Shown here one piece after another: positions 6,131 through 13,006 of a stretch of DNA of 43,026 nt. Location: positions 1 through 43,026 of the IMG/VR virus record IMGVR_UViG_3300017605_000446, one strand, 5' to 3'. This stretch comes from a virus. The translations under genes and the position numbers were made by a program. Below the pieces are notes generated by a model. The model made no database searches and was not told where the DNA came from. It was given only the letters and a program-made list of their open reading frames with translations. How positions within the stretch are numbered: the first letter of the stretch is position 1; every line of letters begins with the position of its first letter.

Positions 6131-7317
6131 CGGATCACCGTCCCGCACATGGAATGCGGTCCCTTGATTTCGCAGCCGTCAGATCCACGCGAGCATGCCT
6201 CGTTCGCGGGAGCGCAGGACAGGGGGACGCGGAGGGCGGCGAGCACTTCGACTGCATCGGCATGAACAAGACAGGGCGGGCAGCGATTGCCGTCCCTGCA
6301 TACTTCGTCGCCCCAACAATCCAGATGCCCCATAGCCCGTCGCAGCGCCTCCTCCAGCTTCTTCCGCTCCTGGCGGGCCGCCCCGAAGACTGCACGACAG
6401 ATCCTCTCGGGGGAGTCGCGCTTGAAGTCCATAGGGCCGGGCACGTCCCCGTGCTGATTCACCCGGCCGCATTGCATCTCGCCGTCGTCCCCATAGAGCC
6501 CGTCATGCCCGTGGCCGAGCCATAGCGCCTCGCGGAAGAATCTGCTCTCCTTCGTCAGGGACTCCAGCTTGGACTGCAATGCCATGATCCACGCCGCCGG
6601 GTCGTGCGTCTTGCAGTCCTCGCGATGGGCATAACTGTCGCACGCTTCGGTGCAGTCGTCGGCAGACGAGTTGACGGCTGCGCGCAGCAGTTCATGCTTT
6701 TTTGAGAGGGACTCCAGCTTGGACTCCGCAGCGCCGAGTTGCCTGCACGCGATGGCGTTCGATTCGCGCTCAGCAGCCACCGCCGACTCCGCAGCGCGCA
6801 ACCCTGCCTCCGCGTCGTGCATCCGCTTCGTCCAGCCTTCGGGCTGCAAAGCTCCCTTGATCTCGGCCTCCTCCAGGTTCTCGGGCGGGCAGTTGCACAT
6901 GAACTTGTAGCCGCAGCGAGGACATGGCTGGAATCGTCGCGGCTTCTCGCCCTCGGGCTCCCCGCTCACCGGCCCCGCAAGCCACGACACCGGCCCCTCG
7001 CGATGATCCCCACCGTGGCCCTTCAGCAACCGGCAGTGATAAGGAGCCTCAAGGCACGACCGTTCCGACCGCTCGCACATCGCCGAGCACCACTCCACCC
7101 ATTCTTCGGCTGCCGTGACTGGCGGCTCCGGCTCCGGGGTGGGAGGGGGCACCCGATGCTGCCGATCGTTGGCTACGGCAGCGCGGAGGACAGTCACGAT
7201 CCTGCGGGTGGCCTGCTCGCGCTGCTCCCCGCTGGTTGTGAACATGGCCGCGATCTCGTCCGCGAAGTTCTGAAGCGCCCGGTCGGCGGGCTCCGGGGGA
7301 CGCGGGCTATCCGGCAT
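6127..7317 (-). CDS. Cys-rich coiled-coil hypothetical protein
   Basis: 396 aa, start at MPDSPRPPEP (7317). Layout: a Pro-rich N-terminus; WVEWCSAMCERSERSCLEAPYHC; a zinc-ribbon-like FQPCPRCGYKFMCNC (about 138-152); a long coiled coil (about 170-290) with internal KLESLSKKHELL / KLESLTKESRFF repeats; and a C-terminal Cys cluster (CWGDEVCRDGNRCPPC). The KLESL repeat suggests internal duplication. No catalytic motif recognised. Overlaps the next gene by ATGA. A structural or nucleic-acid-binding role is possible but unproven. Confidence 0.72.
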   Translation of the reverse strand: MPDSPRPPEPADRALQNFADEIAAMFTTSGEQREQATRRIVTVLRAAVANDRQHRVPPPTPEPEPPVTAAEEWVEWCSAMCERSERSCLEAPYHCRLLKGHGGDHREGPVSWLAGPVSGEPEGEKPRRFQPCPRCGYKFMCNCPPENLEEAEIKGALQPEGWTKRMHDAEAGLRAAESAVAAERESNAIACRQLGAAESKLESLSKKHELLRAAVNSSADDCTEACDSYAHREDCKTHDPAAWIMALQSKLESLTKESRFFREALWLGHGHDGLYGDDGEMQCGRVNQHGDVPGPMDFKRDSPERICRAVFGAARQERKKLEEALRRAMGHLDCWGDEVCRDGNRCPPCLVHADAVEVLAALRVPLSCAPANEACSRGSDGCEIKGPHSMCGTVIR

Positions 7318-7528
7318 TCGCAAGCTCCTTCTCCCGCGCCTTCCAGCACGCGGCACAGTCGGCTCTGGCTTTGAATCTGCCCTGCTCCACCTCGAACGTG
7401 GAGCCGAGATAGCCCCAACGTCGGCAGAGCGAGCGGCCCTCGCGCATGTAGTGGAACTTGGGCGAGTTCGTCAGGTAGACCCAACCTTCGGTCCTCCCTC
7501 CCCCCGCCTTCTCGGTCAGACGCGCTCA
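7307..7528 (-). pseudogene. small Cys protein with apparent frame break at a C6 tract
   Basis: The ATG at 7528 overlaps the previous stop (ATGA), as expected for a real gene, but its frame soon becomes shadow-like. A frame one base away encodes a natural-looking sequence, GWVYLTNSPKFHYMREGRSL then RWGYLGSTFEVEQG and ADCAACWKAREKELANAG, ending at TAG 7307-7309, 10 nt inside the next gene start. Removing one G from the six-G run (C7500-7505 on the plus strand) joins the two into about 73 aa. This is a sequencing indel, a true frameshift mutation or programmed slippage. An internal ATG at 7447 would give an intact 46 aa product. Confidence 0.55.
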
Positions 7529-7849
7529 TCGGCCACCAGCCTTCTCGATCGCCACGCACGCAGAGCAAGGCGTCGGCGTGGCCGCGTGCGACGGGTGTAC
7601 CGCCTTGAGAGCGTCCAGCACTTCCTTTCCCAGCCCGTGCCGAAGGTTGCGACGCTGATCCGCCTCTCGCTCATCCTTCCAGCGCTTCGACGTCTCCGCG
7701 CTGATCTTTCGACGACGCTCTGCGACCAATGACGGCGCGTGCGTCCGGCACCAGTTCTTGCCTTCCTCCTGCACGCTGCCAGTCCGCGAGCACGGGTAGG
7801 CGTGGAAGCCGTCCATGACTTTCTTGGCGCAGCGTACCCACTCGCTCAT
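7526..7849 (-). CDS. hypothetical basic protein with Cys pairs
   Basis: 107 aa, start at MSEWVRCAKKV (7849), ATGA overlap upstream. N-terminal C-x-many-C-x-many-C pattern (RCAKK, YPCSRTG, WCRTHAP) that could form a metal site, a central basic helix (AERRRKISAETSKRWKDERE) and a C-terminal TPCSACVAIEKAGG with CxxC. Probably nucleic-acid binding; function unknown. Confidence 0.68.
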   Translation of the reverse strand: MSEWVRCAKKVMDGFHAYPCSRTGSVQEEGKNWCRTHAPSLVAERRRKISAETSKRWKDEREADQRRNLRHGLGKEVLDALKAVHPSHAATPTPCSACVAIEKAGGR

Positions 7850-8043
7850 TTGGCCTCCTGGCCTTCTGCGCGATCCCCCAGCAGGTCGTAGATCGTCCCC
7901 GCGTGGCAGCGGAGGGCGTTGTCGTGCCACCAATCGTCCCGCGCCTTGACCGCTTGTAACCGTCTCGCCTGAGCGAGGCTCACGGCCTGTCCGCTCTTGA
8001 CGTAATCCTCCGCCGTCGCGGGAGACTGGTCGCTACTCGACAT
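7846..8043 (-). CDS. hypothetical small protein
   Basis: 65 aa, ATG at 8043 inside the end of the previous gene (11 nt overlap). Helical, charged, with KARDDWWHDNALRCHAG in the middle. No recognised domain. It overlaps the next start by ATGA, so it is part of the coupled early operon. Confidence 0.62.
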   Translation of the reverse strand: MSSSDQSPATAEDYVKSGQAVSLAQARRLQAVKARDDWWHDNALRCHAGTIYDLLGDRAEGQEAK

Positions 8044-8485
8044 AGGGGACCCCGATCGTTCGCACCGCCGTCCATGAGGACTCGCGCAGCCGCTTGAGAT
8101 AGGCCACGTCCTCCAGGGTCCGGCAGGCCACGTTGCCGTAGGTCATGCCCACGATGCGCGGCTGGACAAGCAGAAACGTCACCTCGCGCGGATGATAGAC
8201 GTCGCTATCCTCCGGTTCCTCTGGTGGGACCGGGCCGTGCTTGCGAATGTCCGCCTCGACCTCTTCGATCGTGGTATACATGCCGTGGACGCCCGACGTA
8301 GAGAACAGCACGAAGTTAAGCCCGTTGGCGCTGCCGTCCGGGAAATACTGGCGAAGCATCTCCATCGCCAACTCCGGGCCGAGCGTGCCGAAGATGTTGT
8401 AGTGCCCGCCCTCTTTGCCGTAGCTGCTCCTGCGGTACTTGTCCCGCGAAGGATCGAACATCGGACCGCCCAGCATCGTCGTCAT
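8033..8485 (-). CDS. conserved-looking hypothetical early protein
   Basis: 150 aa, start MTTMLGGPMF at 8485, set by the strong RBS AGGAGG 8 nt upstream; a longer in-frame start is rejected. Well-structured composition with FVLFSTSGVHGMYTTIEEVE, PPEEPED and VTFLLVQPRIVGMTYGN, ending in a Trp-containing helix (LRESSWTAVRTI). I recall similar phage proteins of unknown function but cannot name a family. Soluble, probably monomeric alpha/beta. Confidence 0.72.
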   Translation of the reverse strand: MTTMLGGPMFDPSRDKYRRSSYGKEGGHYNIFGTLGPELAMEMLRQYFPDGSANGLNFVLFSTSGVHGMYTTIEEVEADIRKHGPVPPEEPEDSDVYHPREVTFLLVQPRIVGMTYGNVACRTLEDVAYLKRLRESSWTAVRTIGVPYVE

Positions 8486-8489
8486 CTCT

Positions 8490-8570
8490 CTACCTCCTGG
8501 CCTTTTTGTAGGCACGTCGATTTTTTAGCGTCACCGCCCGCGCAGCCAACCGCACGACGCCGTCAGCCAC
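8490..8570 (-). CDS. possible 26-aa basic peptide
   Basis: GTG at 8570 overlaps the preceding stop (GTGGCTGA). It encodes a basic helix-like peptide with VRLAARAVTLKNRRAYKKAR. It fills the only gap in this part of the operon, and its stop falls in the next RBS. No homology can be seen; it could be chance. Confidence 0.25.
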   Translation of the reverse strand: MADGVVRLAARAVTLKNRRAYKKARR

Positions 8571-8742
8571 GCATCACCATGACTCCGAAGAACGGGCCGC
8601 CGAAGTTGGCGAACATGTACCGCCGGGAGAAGAACGGACGCCAGTGAGGCAGGGGCCGATAGAACACCCGCACCACGAAGCCGGGAGGGTAGAACTCCAG
8701 CATCCGGCGCTCCGGATCCGGCCAGCCGTGCAGCAGCCTCAT
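8563..8742 (-). CDS. hypothetical aromatic-rich small protein
   Basis: 59 aa, start at MRLLHGWPDPERR (8742), ATGA overlap with the NinG-like gene. Very rich in Phe, Tyr, Pro and Arg (EFYPPGFVVRVFYRPLPHW), with a short hydrophobic C-terminus (FANFGGPFFGVMVM) that could insert in or lie on a membrane. Unknown function; shorter than 60 codons. Confidence 0.55.
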   Translation of the reverse strand: MRLLHGWPDPERRMLEFYPPGFVVRVFYRPLPHWRPFFSRRYMFANFGGPFFGVMVMRG

Positions 8743-9236
8743 AGCCCGTACTTCTCCGCGTAGAGCATTTCGTACTCCGCGCCGCCCACCTTCAGCGCCG
8801 CAATCAGTTCCTCCAGCTCCGGCGCTCTCCATTGCCGGAACTCCTTCGCCTTCGCATGGAGGCGGTTGAACTCCTCGATTCCATAGCGGTTAATGACCTC
8901 CAGGGCGTAGACCGCGCCATTGCCTCCTAGCCAGCAGTTACAGTGGCCGCACTGGCTGTGGACGTTCTTGGGGTCGTAGCGGACGCTTGGCCTACCATCG
9001 CTGGGGATCATGTGGCCCGCCTGCCAGTTCTTGCCTACAAGGCCAACGGCGGGGCAGGAGATGCAGGCGTCCCCGTCCCTCGCCTTGACGTAGGCGGCGA
9101 ACAGCTTCCACAGCTTCCGCTCCAGGGTCGGTACGCGGTTCTTGCTGGCCCGGCGTGGCCGCTTGGACCTACGCAGAGACCCGGAACGCTTCAGAGGCTT
9201 CGGCGCGCGCACTCGCTTGACGGGCTTGGGGATCAT
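8739..9236 (-). CDS. ninG: NinG/Rap-like recombination protein
   Basis: 165 aa. Basic N-terminus (about 1-40, RVRAPKPLKRSGSLRRSKRP), then LWKLFAAYVKARDGDACISC, WQAGHMIPSDGRPSVRYDPK, NVHSQCGHCNCWLGGNGAVY and LEVINRYGIEEFNRL: the NinG block order with its CxxC / GH / CxxCN metal site, a His-Me-finger-like arrangement. In lambda, NinG (Rap) is a junction-recognising nuclease that aids phage recombination. Here it joins a RecE/RecT pair at 13-14.7 kb, forming a complete phage recombination set. The start at 9236 overlaps the previous gene by 4 nt. Confidence 0.88.
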   Translation of the reverse strand: MIPKPVKRVRAPKPLKRSGSLRRSKRPRRASKNRVPTLERKLWKLFAAYVKARDGDACISCPAVGLVGKNWQAGHMIPSDGRPSVRYDPKNVHSQCGHCNCWLGGNGAVYALEVINRYGIEEFNRLHAKAKEFRQWRAPELEELIAALKVGGAEYEMLYAEKYGL

Positions 9237-9859
9237 GCCGTGGCCTCCAGTGCCAACGCTCGCTGCTTCGACAGACTCCGCAGAAGAGAGCCGTGCCGAT
9301 CCAACATCGCCCGCGGGAATCTTGACCAGCCCGAGCCGTCCACGGAATCACAGCCTAGCGCCGCCGCGTAGATCAGCCGTCGCTTCGTGTTCACCCGCCC
9401 CATGTGCAGCCACTTCCCGCGAAGCCGAGCCTCCTGGAGGATGTGGGCGGCGTCCGCGCCTAGCTTCCAGCGCGTCGTGCCGCCGATGAACACCGCGTCG
9501 ATGTCCGGCCAGGGTGTCGTGTCAGGCGTCAGGCCGTCCTGAGCTACGAGAGCCACGGGATAGCCGTACTCCCTGATCCGCGGTTCCCACTCACGGAAGA
9601 GTTCCGCCGTCGCCGCGTGGTCGCCCACCACGTCAGGTGCTGTCACGAAGAGACACCTATCCTTCGCCCACCAGTGCTTCGCCAGCATCGCCGTGAACTT
9701 GTCCTCCTCGAATCCGGAGAACGCCCCATTGTCCCCGGCCCATTTGCAGTATTCCGGCAGGGAGTTCCCGGCCTTCGGGACGGCTAGGACGCCGAAGATG
9801 TCCGGCCGTTCCTGTACGAGCGGGCCAAACTGCGCGGTCCCTCCCGAAACGAGCAACAT
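9233..9859 (-). CDS. TGT/DpdA-like transglycosylase (putative DNA 7-deazaguanine insertion)
   Basis: 208 aa, start ATG 9859 (TGATG overlap). Motifs: KWAGDNGAFSGF (D43), CLFVTAPDVVGDHAAT (D76, D80), PVALVAQDGL (D108), DAVFIGGTTRWKLG, GKWLHMGRVNTKRRL and GCDSVDGSGW (D171, D174). These match the tRNA-guanine transglycosylase TIM-barrel plan, with the two Asp positions used as general base and nucleophile. The compact length and VAQDGL / FIGG..WKLG signatures resemble the queuine-transferase-like/DpdA group, whose phage members exchange guanine in DNA for preQ0-type bases as restriction protection. Biosynthesis genes (folE, queD, queE, queC) are absent here, so the base would come from the host. 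A tRNA-directed or different role remains possible. Confidence 0.72.
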   Translation of the reverse strand: MLLVSGGTAQFGPLVQERPDIFGVLAVPKAGNSLPEYCKWAGDNGAFSGFEEDKFTAMLAKHWWAKDRCLFVTAPDVVGDHAATAELFREWEPRIREYGYPVALVAQDGLTPDTTPWPDIDAVFIGGTTRWKLGADAAHILQEARLRGKWLHMGRVNTKRRLIYAAALGCDSVDGSGWSRFPRAMLDRHGSLLRSLSKQRALALEATA

Positions 9860-10119
9860 CAAGCGGCCAACTTGAGCCGTGCAGCTCGCGCCCGAACCGT
9901 CGCACAGCGGGCTTCCGAGTGCCGCGCGTATGACTCTCGCGCCAGCCTCTTGGCCCGTTCCTTGAAAGTCTTGTCGCTGTGATAGAGCCGCATCGAACGG
10001 CGGCGCAAATACGGCCGGCGCTTCACGCGGATGCAGGCTCGACACTCAGAACGGTGCGGGCCGAACGCCTTCAGGGGCAGTTCCCGACCGCACAACCCCG
10101 CGCACCACTTCAGGCCCAC
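9859..10119 (-). CDS. zinc-ribbon, Arg-rich small protein
   Basis: 86 aa from GTG 10119, whose codon overlaps the preceding gene end. N-terminal WCAGLCGRELPLKAFGPH with SECRACI forms a four-Cys site typical of small phage zinc ribbons; the rest is a basic helix (RRRSMRLYHSDKTFKERAKR). Probably nucleic-acid binding. It lies between the deoxyribosyltransferase-like gene and the transglycosylase-like gene and is coupled to both. Confidence 0.68.
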   Translation of the reverse strand: MGLKWCAGLCGRELPLKAFGPHRSECRACIRVKRRPYLRRRSMRLYHSDKTFKERAKRLARESYARHSEARCATVRARAARLKLAA

Positions 10120-10505
10120 GCGCGCAGCCTTTCGATGGCCTCTCCGAGCGTCGGAACGAGCGCAGAGGCATGGAACCGGAGCCACGGAGAGACGCGGGCT
10201 TGACCGCAGATCACCAAGACCTGCTTGCCCTGGTAGTACGAGTAGAACGCCTCCATGCCAGTGCCCCAGCTCGGCTTATCCGCGGCCACGAGCACGATGT
10301 CCGAGTCCTGGATGTCCTTCAGGTCCCCCGCCACGATCTCGGCGTAACACTCGTCCTCTCGGCCCCGATAGTCCCGGCGCATCGGGTCCAGGAACTCGAA
10401 CGTTCCGGCCAGTTCCGATTTGACCGTCTCGCGCCAGTCCTTCGCTTCCGAGTCGGAACAGCCATTGATGGCTCCGCACAGATAGACCGTCCTCCGCTCG
10501 CTCAC
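10110..10505 (-). CDS. nucleoside 2-deoxyribosyltransferase-like protein
   Basis: 131 aa. VYLCGAINGCSDSEAKDW at the N-terminus, FEFLDPMRRDYRGRE, VAGDLKDIQDSDIVLV (D61, D67, D69) and SWGTGMEAFYSYYQGKQVL with E85 as the expected nucleophile: the layout of the NDT Rossmann-like family, which swaps bases between deoxynucleosides or hydrolyses them. Known members act in nucleotide salvage. Its closeness to a TGT/DpdA-like gene is notable, since both enzyme types exchange bases on (deoxy)ribose. Close relatives of the family include plain hydrolases, so the exact reaction is uncertain. Confidence 0.8.
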   Translation of the reverse strand: MSERRTVYLCGAINGCSDSEAKDWRETVKSELAGTFEFLDPMRRDYRGREDECYAEIVAGDLKDIQDSDIVLVAADKPSWGTGMEAFYSYYQGKQVLVICGQARVSPWLRFHASALVPTLGEAIERLRAWA

Positions 10506-10530
10506 TCCGCCTCCTCCCTCTCCCCCGAAC

Positions 10531-10743
10531 TCACTTGCGATTAAACCGACCGCGCCGAGGACGCGTCAGTCCGAGACCGAGAAACGTTGGCCGCATGGTC
10601 CGCGCCTCCTCGCTCGTCAGGTTCGCCAGCGCCGCGCGCGTATCTGCGTCTAGGCGAGACACCAGACCGCCCGGCTTTCTATGGCCGTCCAGCGCGCCCG
10701 CCATCAGGAGCGCGTAGTCCAATGCGTCAACCGGCGTTTTCAC
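10531..10743 (-). CDS. hypothetical small protein
   Basis: 70 aa from GTG 10743, preceded by GGGAGGAGG 4-5 nt upstream, which fixes this start over a longer open frame. Helical N-terminal half (TPVDALDYALLMAGALDGH), a central helix (DADTRAALANLTSEEARTM) and a basic C-terminus (TRPRRGRFNRK). No known family. Confidence 0.62.
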   Translation of the reverse strand: MKTPVDALDYALLMAGALDGHRKPGGLVSRLDADTRAALANLTSEEARTMRPTFLGLGLTRPRRGRFNRK

Positions 10744-10780
10744 CGGGCCTCCTCCCTCTCCCTGTAACCGCGCACCCGAA

Positions 10781-11788
10781 TCACGCCGCACCGTGCAGCG
10801 GGTGGTCCGAACGGTTCGAGCACCAGCACAGCGCCGCCCCCGTCTTGGCCCTCATCCGGGTGTCCGGCTCGAACTGGTGAGGCTTCGACGGGTCTGCCGC
10901 CGGCGCCTCGGGCTGCGCTACACGCGCGAGGATGGCCAGCGCTTCCTTCCGCACCACGTCCGCGACCGGCGCCGGGAGGGACGCAGCTTTCGGCCACGCC
11001 CCGAAGGCGACCCCGTGCATACCCGCCCTGCCCTCGTAGATGCCCGCCAGCGGGTTCCGCCGGTACCAGGCCAGGAACTCCTCGGCGAGCTCGTGGCGCT
11101 TCGCGTGGAGCTCGTCTCCGGCGGTGTCGCGCGGCTCGGGGGGCGGCAGCGCGGTCGGCTTGGCCACTGGGCCCAGCCGCTTCAGGATGGCCTCCTTCGC
11201 CCGCGGCGTGAGCTGCTCGAGCACCATGGGCTCCGCGATGTCGAACGTCTGCCCGCACCCGCCCAGCTTCGTCCCGCAGAAGAACCCGCGGCCTCCGCCG
11301 GCCATGCGGACGGTCCCTCGGTTGTCGCAGCCCGGACAGCGCGCCTCGTCCAACAGCACGCCGAACGCCGGGCGAGGGGGCGGCACCTCACCGGCCGGAG
11401 GCTCGGCCTCGACCTCCCCCGCGGGGGGTTGGGGGGGTTCTTCTCTTCTCTCTTCTTCTCTCCTCTCCTCTCCTCTAGGGACCACTTCTGCACCACACAC
11501 GGCCTGGGTAAATTCGATAAGTCCATGTCCCATAAACAGGTTCAAATCAGGAGTCGTACGCAACGAGCACCGCTTCTTTATGTAAGTCGCATCGAATGGG
11601 ACACGATTGGCACGCTTCGCACACAGGATCAGCACGCCAATGAACGCAAGTCGCTGTGAATCCGGCAGGCCGACGATGACGGGGTCGTCGAAGAAGTCCA
11701 GGGACAGCTTCATCCAATGGGCGCGCTTGCCCCTGAAGTTCTGGTACTTGTCGAAGTTCACCAACCGGAAGAAGCGGGGGTCGCTCAC
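10781..11788 (-). CDS. phage replication initiator / replisome-organiser-like protein
   Basis: 335 aa from GTG 11788 (GTGA overlap). Residues about 10-110 (HWMKLSLDFFDDPVIVGLPD, then RLAFIGVLILCAKRANRVPF, and SLRTTPDLNLFMGHGLIEFT) resemble the winged-helix N-terminal domain of phage replisome organisers. A low-complexity hinge follows (EERREEERREEPPQPP), then a zinc-ribbon-like CPGCDNRG...FFCGTKLGGCGQTF (about 167-200) and a helical C-terminus. No helicase or polymerase is encoded in the window, so this protein probably binds the origin and recruits host replication factors. Its hinge is written in a long purine tract (11435-11475). Confidence 0.68.
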   Translation of the reverse strand: MSDPRFFRLVNFDKYQNFRGKRAHWMKLSLDFFDDPVIVGLPDSQRLAFIGVLILCAKRANRVPFDATYIKKRCSLRTTPDLNLFMGHGLIEFTQAVCGAEVVPRGEERREEERREEPPQPPAGEVEAEPPAGEVPPPRPAFGVLLDEARCPGCDNRGTVRMAGGGRGFFCGTKLGGCGQTFDIAEPMVLEQLTPRAKEAILKRLGPVAKPTALPPPEPRDTAGDELHAKRHELAEEFLAWYRRNPLAGIYEGRAGMHGVAFGAWPKAASLPAPVADVVRKEALAILARVAQPEAPAADPSKPHQFEPDTRMRAKTGAALCWCSNRSDHPLHGAA

Positions 11789-11961
11789 GCCGCCGCCATC
11801 CATTCCGCAAGCCACTTGTCGGCGAGCCTGGACATCCACGTCCGTCGTACCTGCCGCGCCCGCACGGCCCGTCTTCGCGCGTAGCGGCGTGACCTGGCCC
11901 GGACCTCGGCGCGGTGGCGGCGGTAGTAGCGGCGGGTCCGCTCTGCGGCGGAGAGGGCCAT
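11785..11961 (-). CDS. Arg-rich small protein
   Basis: 58 aa, TGATG start overlap at 11961. Strongly basic N-terminal and middle part (AAERTRRYYRRHRAEVRARS) and an amphipathic C-terminus (SRLADKWLAEWMAAA). Probably nucleic-acid binding; too short for a family call. Confidence 0.58.
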   Translation of the reverse strand: MALSAAERTRRYYRRHRAEVRARSRRYARRRAVRARQVRRTWMSRLADKWLAEWMAAA

Positions 11962-12317
11962 CAGGCGAGCCCCCACGTGCTCTCCGTCGAGCCTCTGGGC
12001 CCGTCGCGGCGTTCGCGCGGGTAGTGGACGAGCAGGCCGCGCCGGGTCAGGTTCGTCAGCGCGCGCCTGATGGACGTCAGGAGCGGCGCAGGGGCCCCGC
12101 ACTCGTCGCACAGGTAGCCGTGGACCTGGGAAGGCGTCAGCGTGCGCCCAGGCCGGAACACGGCGAGCACGCGGGTGTCCTGGCGCATCGCCCTGGCCTC
12201 GAGCGCCAGCGCTTCAGCGGCCGGCACCGGCTGGGCCCGCAGGTAGGCGTGCCTCAGCACGGCCGCGCGCGGTGCCTTCGGCTGGGGCTCGAGGTCGAGG
12301 CCGAGCTGGTCAGCCAC
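11961..12317 (-). CDS. winged-helix-like DNA-binding protein
   Basis: 118 aa from GTG 12317, inside the previous gene's last codons. Residues about 45-105 (RVLAVFRPGRTLTPSQVHGY, then a CDEC pair, SIRRALTNLTRRGLLVHYP) look like a winged helix: a recognition helix followed by a wing. Proteins of this kind (replication or DNA-binding regulators) often sit before phage replication genes. Family not assigned. Confidence 0.62.
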   Translation of the reverse strand: MADQLGLDLEPQPKAPRAAVLRHAYLRAQPVPAAEALALEARAMRQDTRVLAVFRPGRTLTPSQVHGYLCDECGAPAPLLTSIRRALTNLTRRGLLVHYPRERRDGPRGSTESTWGLA

Positions 12318-12552
12318 CCACTAGCTCCAGCCAGGCCGTGTGCTCGTCCGCGTCCATGTCCTTGCCGTGGGCGATTTCCATGCAGATCACGAACTGCCAC
12401 TCCTTCAGCCTGGAGCGGCGCTCCGCCATCTCGTGGTCGACGTCCACGTGGGGCAGCATCGCGATGGCCTGGGCGATGCGGTCGGAGATGTCCGTGGCCC
12501 TCGGAGTGACGGACTCTCGGAGGCCGATGTCTCGGATTGAAAGGCTGCTCAT
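12310..12552 (-). CDS. hypothetical small protein
   Basis: 80 aa, start MSSLSIRD at 12552 (ATGA overlap). Contains VDVDHEMAERRSRLKEWQ and AHGKDMDADEHTAWLELVGG, acidic and helical. No metal or TM signature. Between RecT-side genes and the winged-helix gene. Confidence 0.62.
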   Translation of the reverse strand: MSSLSIRDIGLRESVTPRATDISDRIAQAIAMLPHVDVDHEMAERRSRLKEWQFVICMEIAHGKDMDADEHTAWLELVGG

Positions 12553-12782
12553 GACGCCAATACCTCCATCCACTGCTTCAGTTCGGCTTCGCAGATGTCC
12601 TCGTCGGGCCGGAGGTCCATGTCGAGGACACCCACCATCGTTTCGAGCTGCGTGCGACGGCGGCCAGGGGCCAGCGTCTCGATGACTTCCAGCATCCGGC
12701 CCGTGACCGCGGCGAGGTTCGGACGCGCCGCTATCTCCGCGGCGATCTGGCGCGCTTCCTGTTCGCTGCTTGGGGCGCCCAT
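12549..12782 (-). CDS. hypothetical small protein
   Basis: 77 aa, start MGAPSSEQEARQ at 12782 (TGATG overlap). Helical, with NLAAVTGRMLEVIETLAPGR and a C-terminal acidic region ending WMEVLAS. No known domain. It belongs to the tightly coupled recombination/replication operon. Confidence 0.62.
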   Translation of the reverse strand: MGAPSSEQEARQIAAEIAARPNLAAVTGRMLEVIETLAPGRRRTQLETMVGVLDMDLRPDEDICEAELKQWMEVLAS

Positions 12783-13006
12783 CAGAACGGGATGTCGTCC
12801 TCGCGGACGTCCTCCGTGTCGAACTCCTCGCATACCAGGGTCACGACGCTGCGCGAGGAAACCGTGCGCACGACGAGGAACCGCTGATCTGGCGTCGCGC
12901 GCGCGAGGCGCTCGGCCTCTTTCTCGGCGGCGTCCAGTGTCAGGTGTTTCGCCGTCGGGTGATTCGACGCCCCGTGCTCGCGGATCACGTAGTAAAAGGG
13001 CTGCAT
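12782..13006 (-). CDS. hypothetical small protein after RecT
   Basis: 74 aa, start MQPFYYVIREHG at 13006, overlapping the RecT-like stop (TGATG). Two-part fold suggested: a beta strand start (FYYVIRE), a helix (LDAAEKEAERLARATPDQRF) and strands (LVVRTVSSRSVVTLVCEEFD), ending acidic (EDVREDDIPF). The acidic DDIPF tail is like the C-terminal tips of SSB-type proteins, but the rest does not look like SSB. Function unknown. Confidence 0.62.
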   Translation of the reverse strand: MQPFYYVIREHGASNHPTAKHLTLDAAEKEAERLARATPDQRFLVVRTVSSRSVVTLVCEEFDTEDVREDDIPF

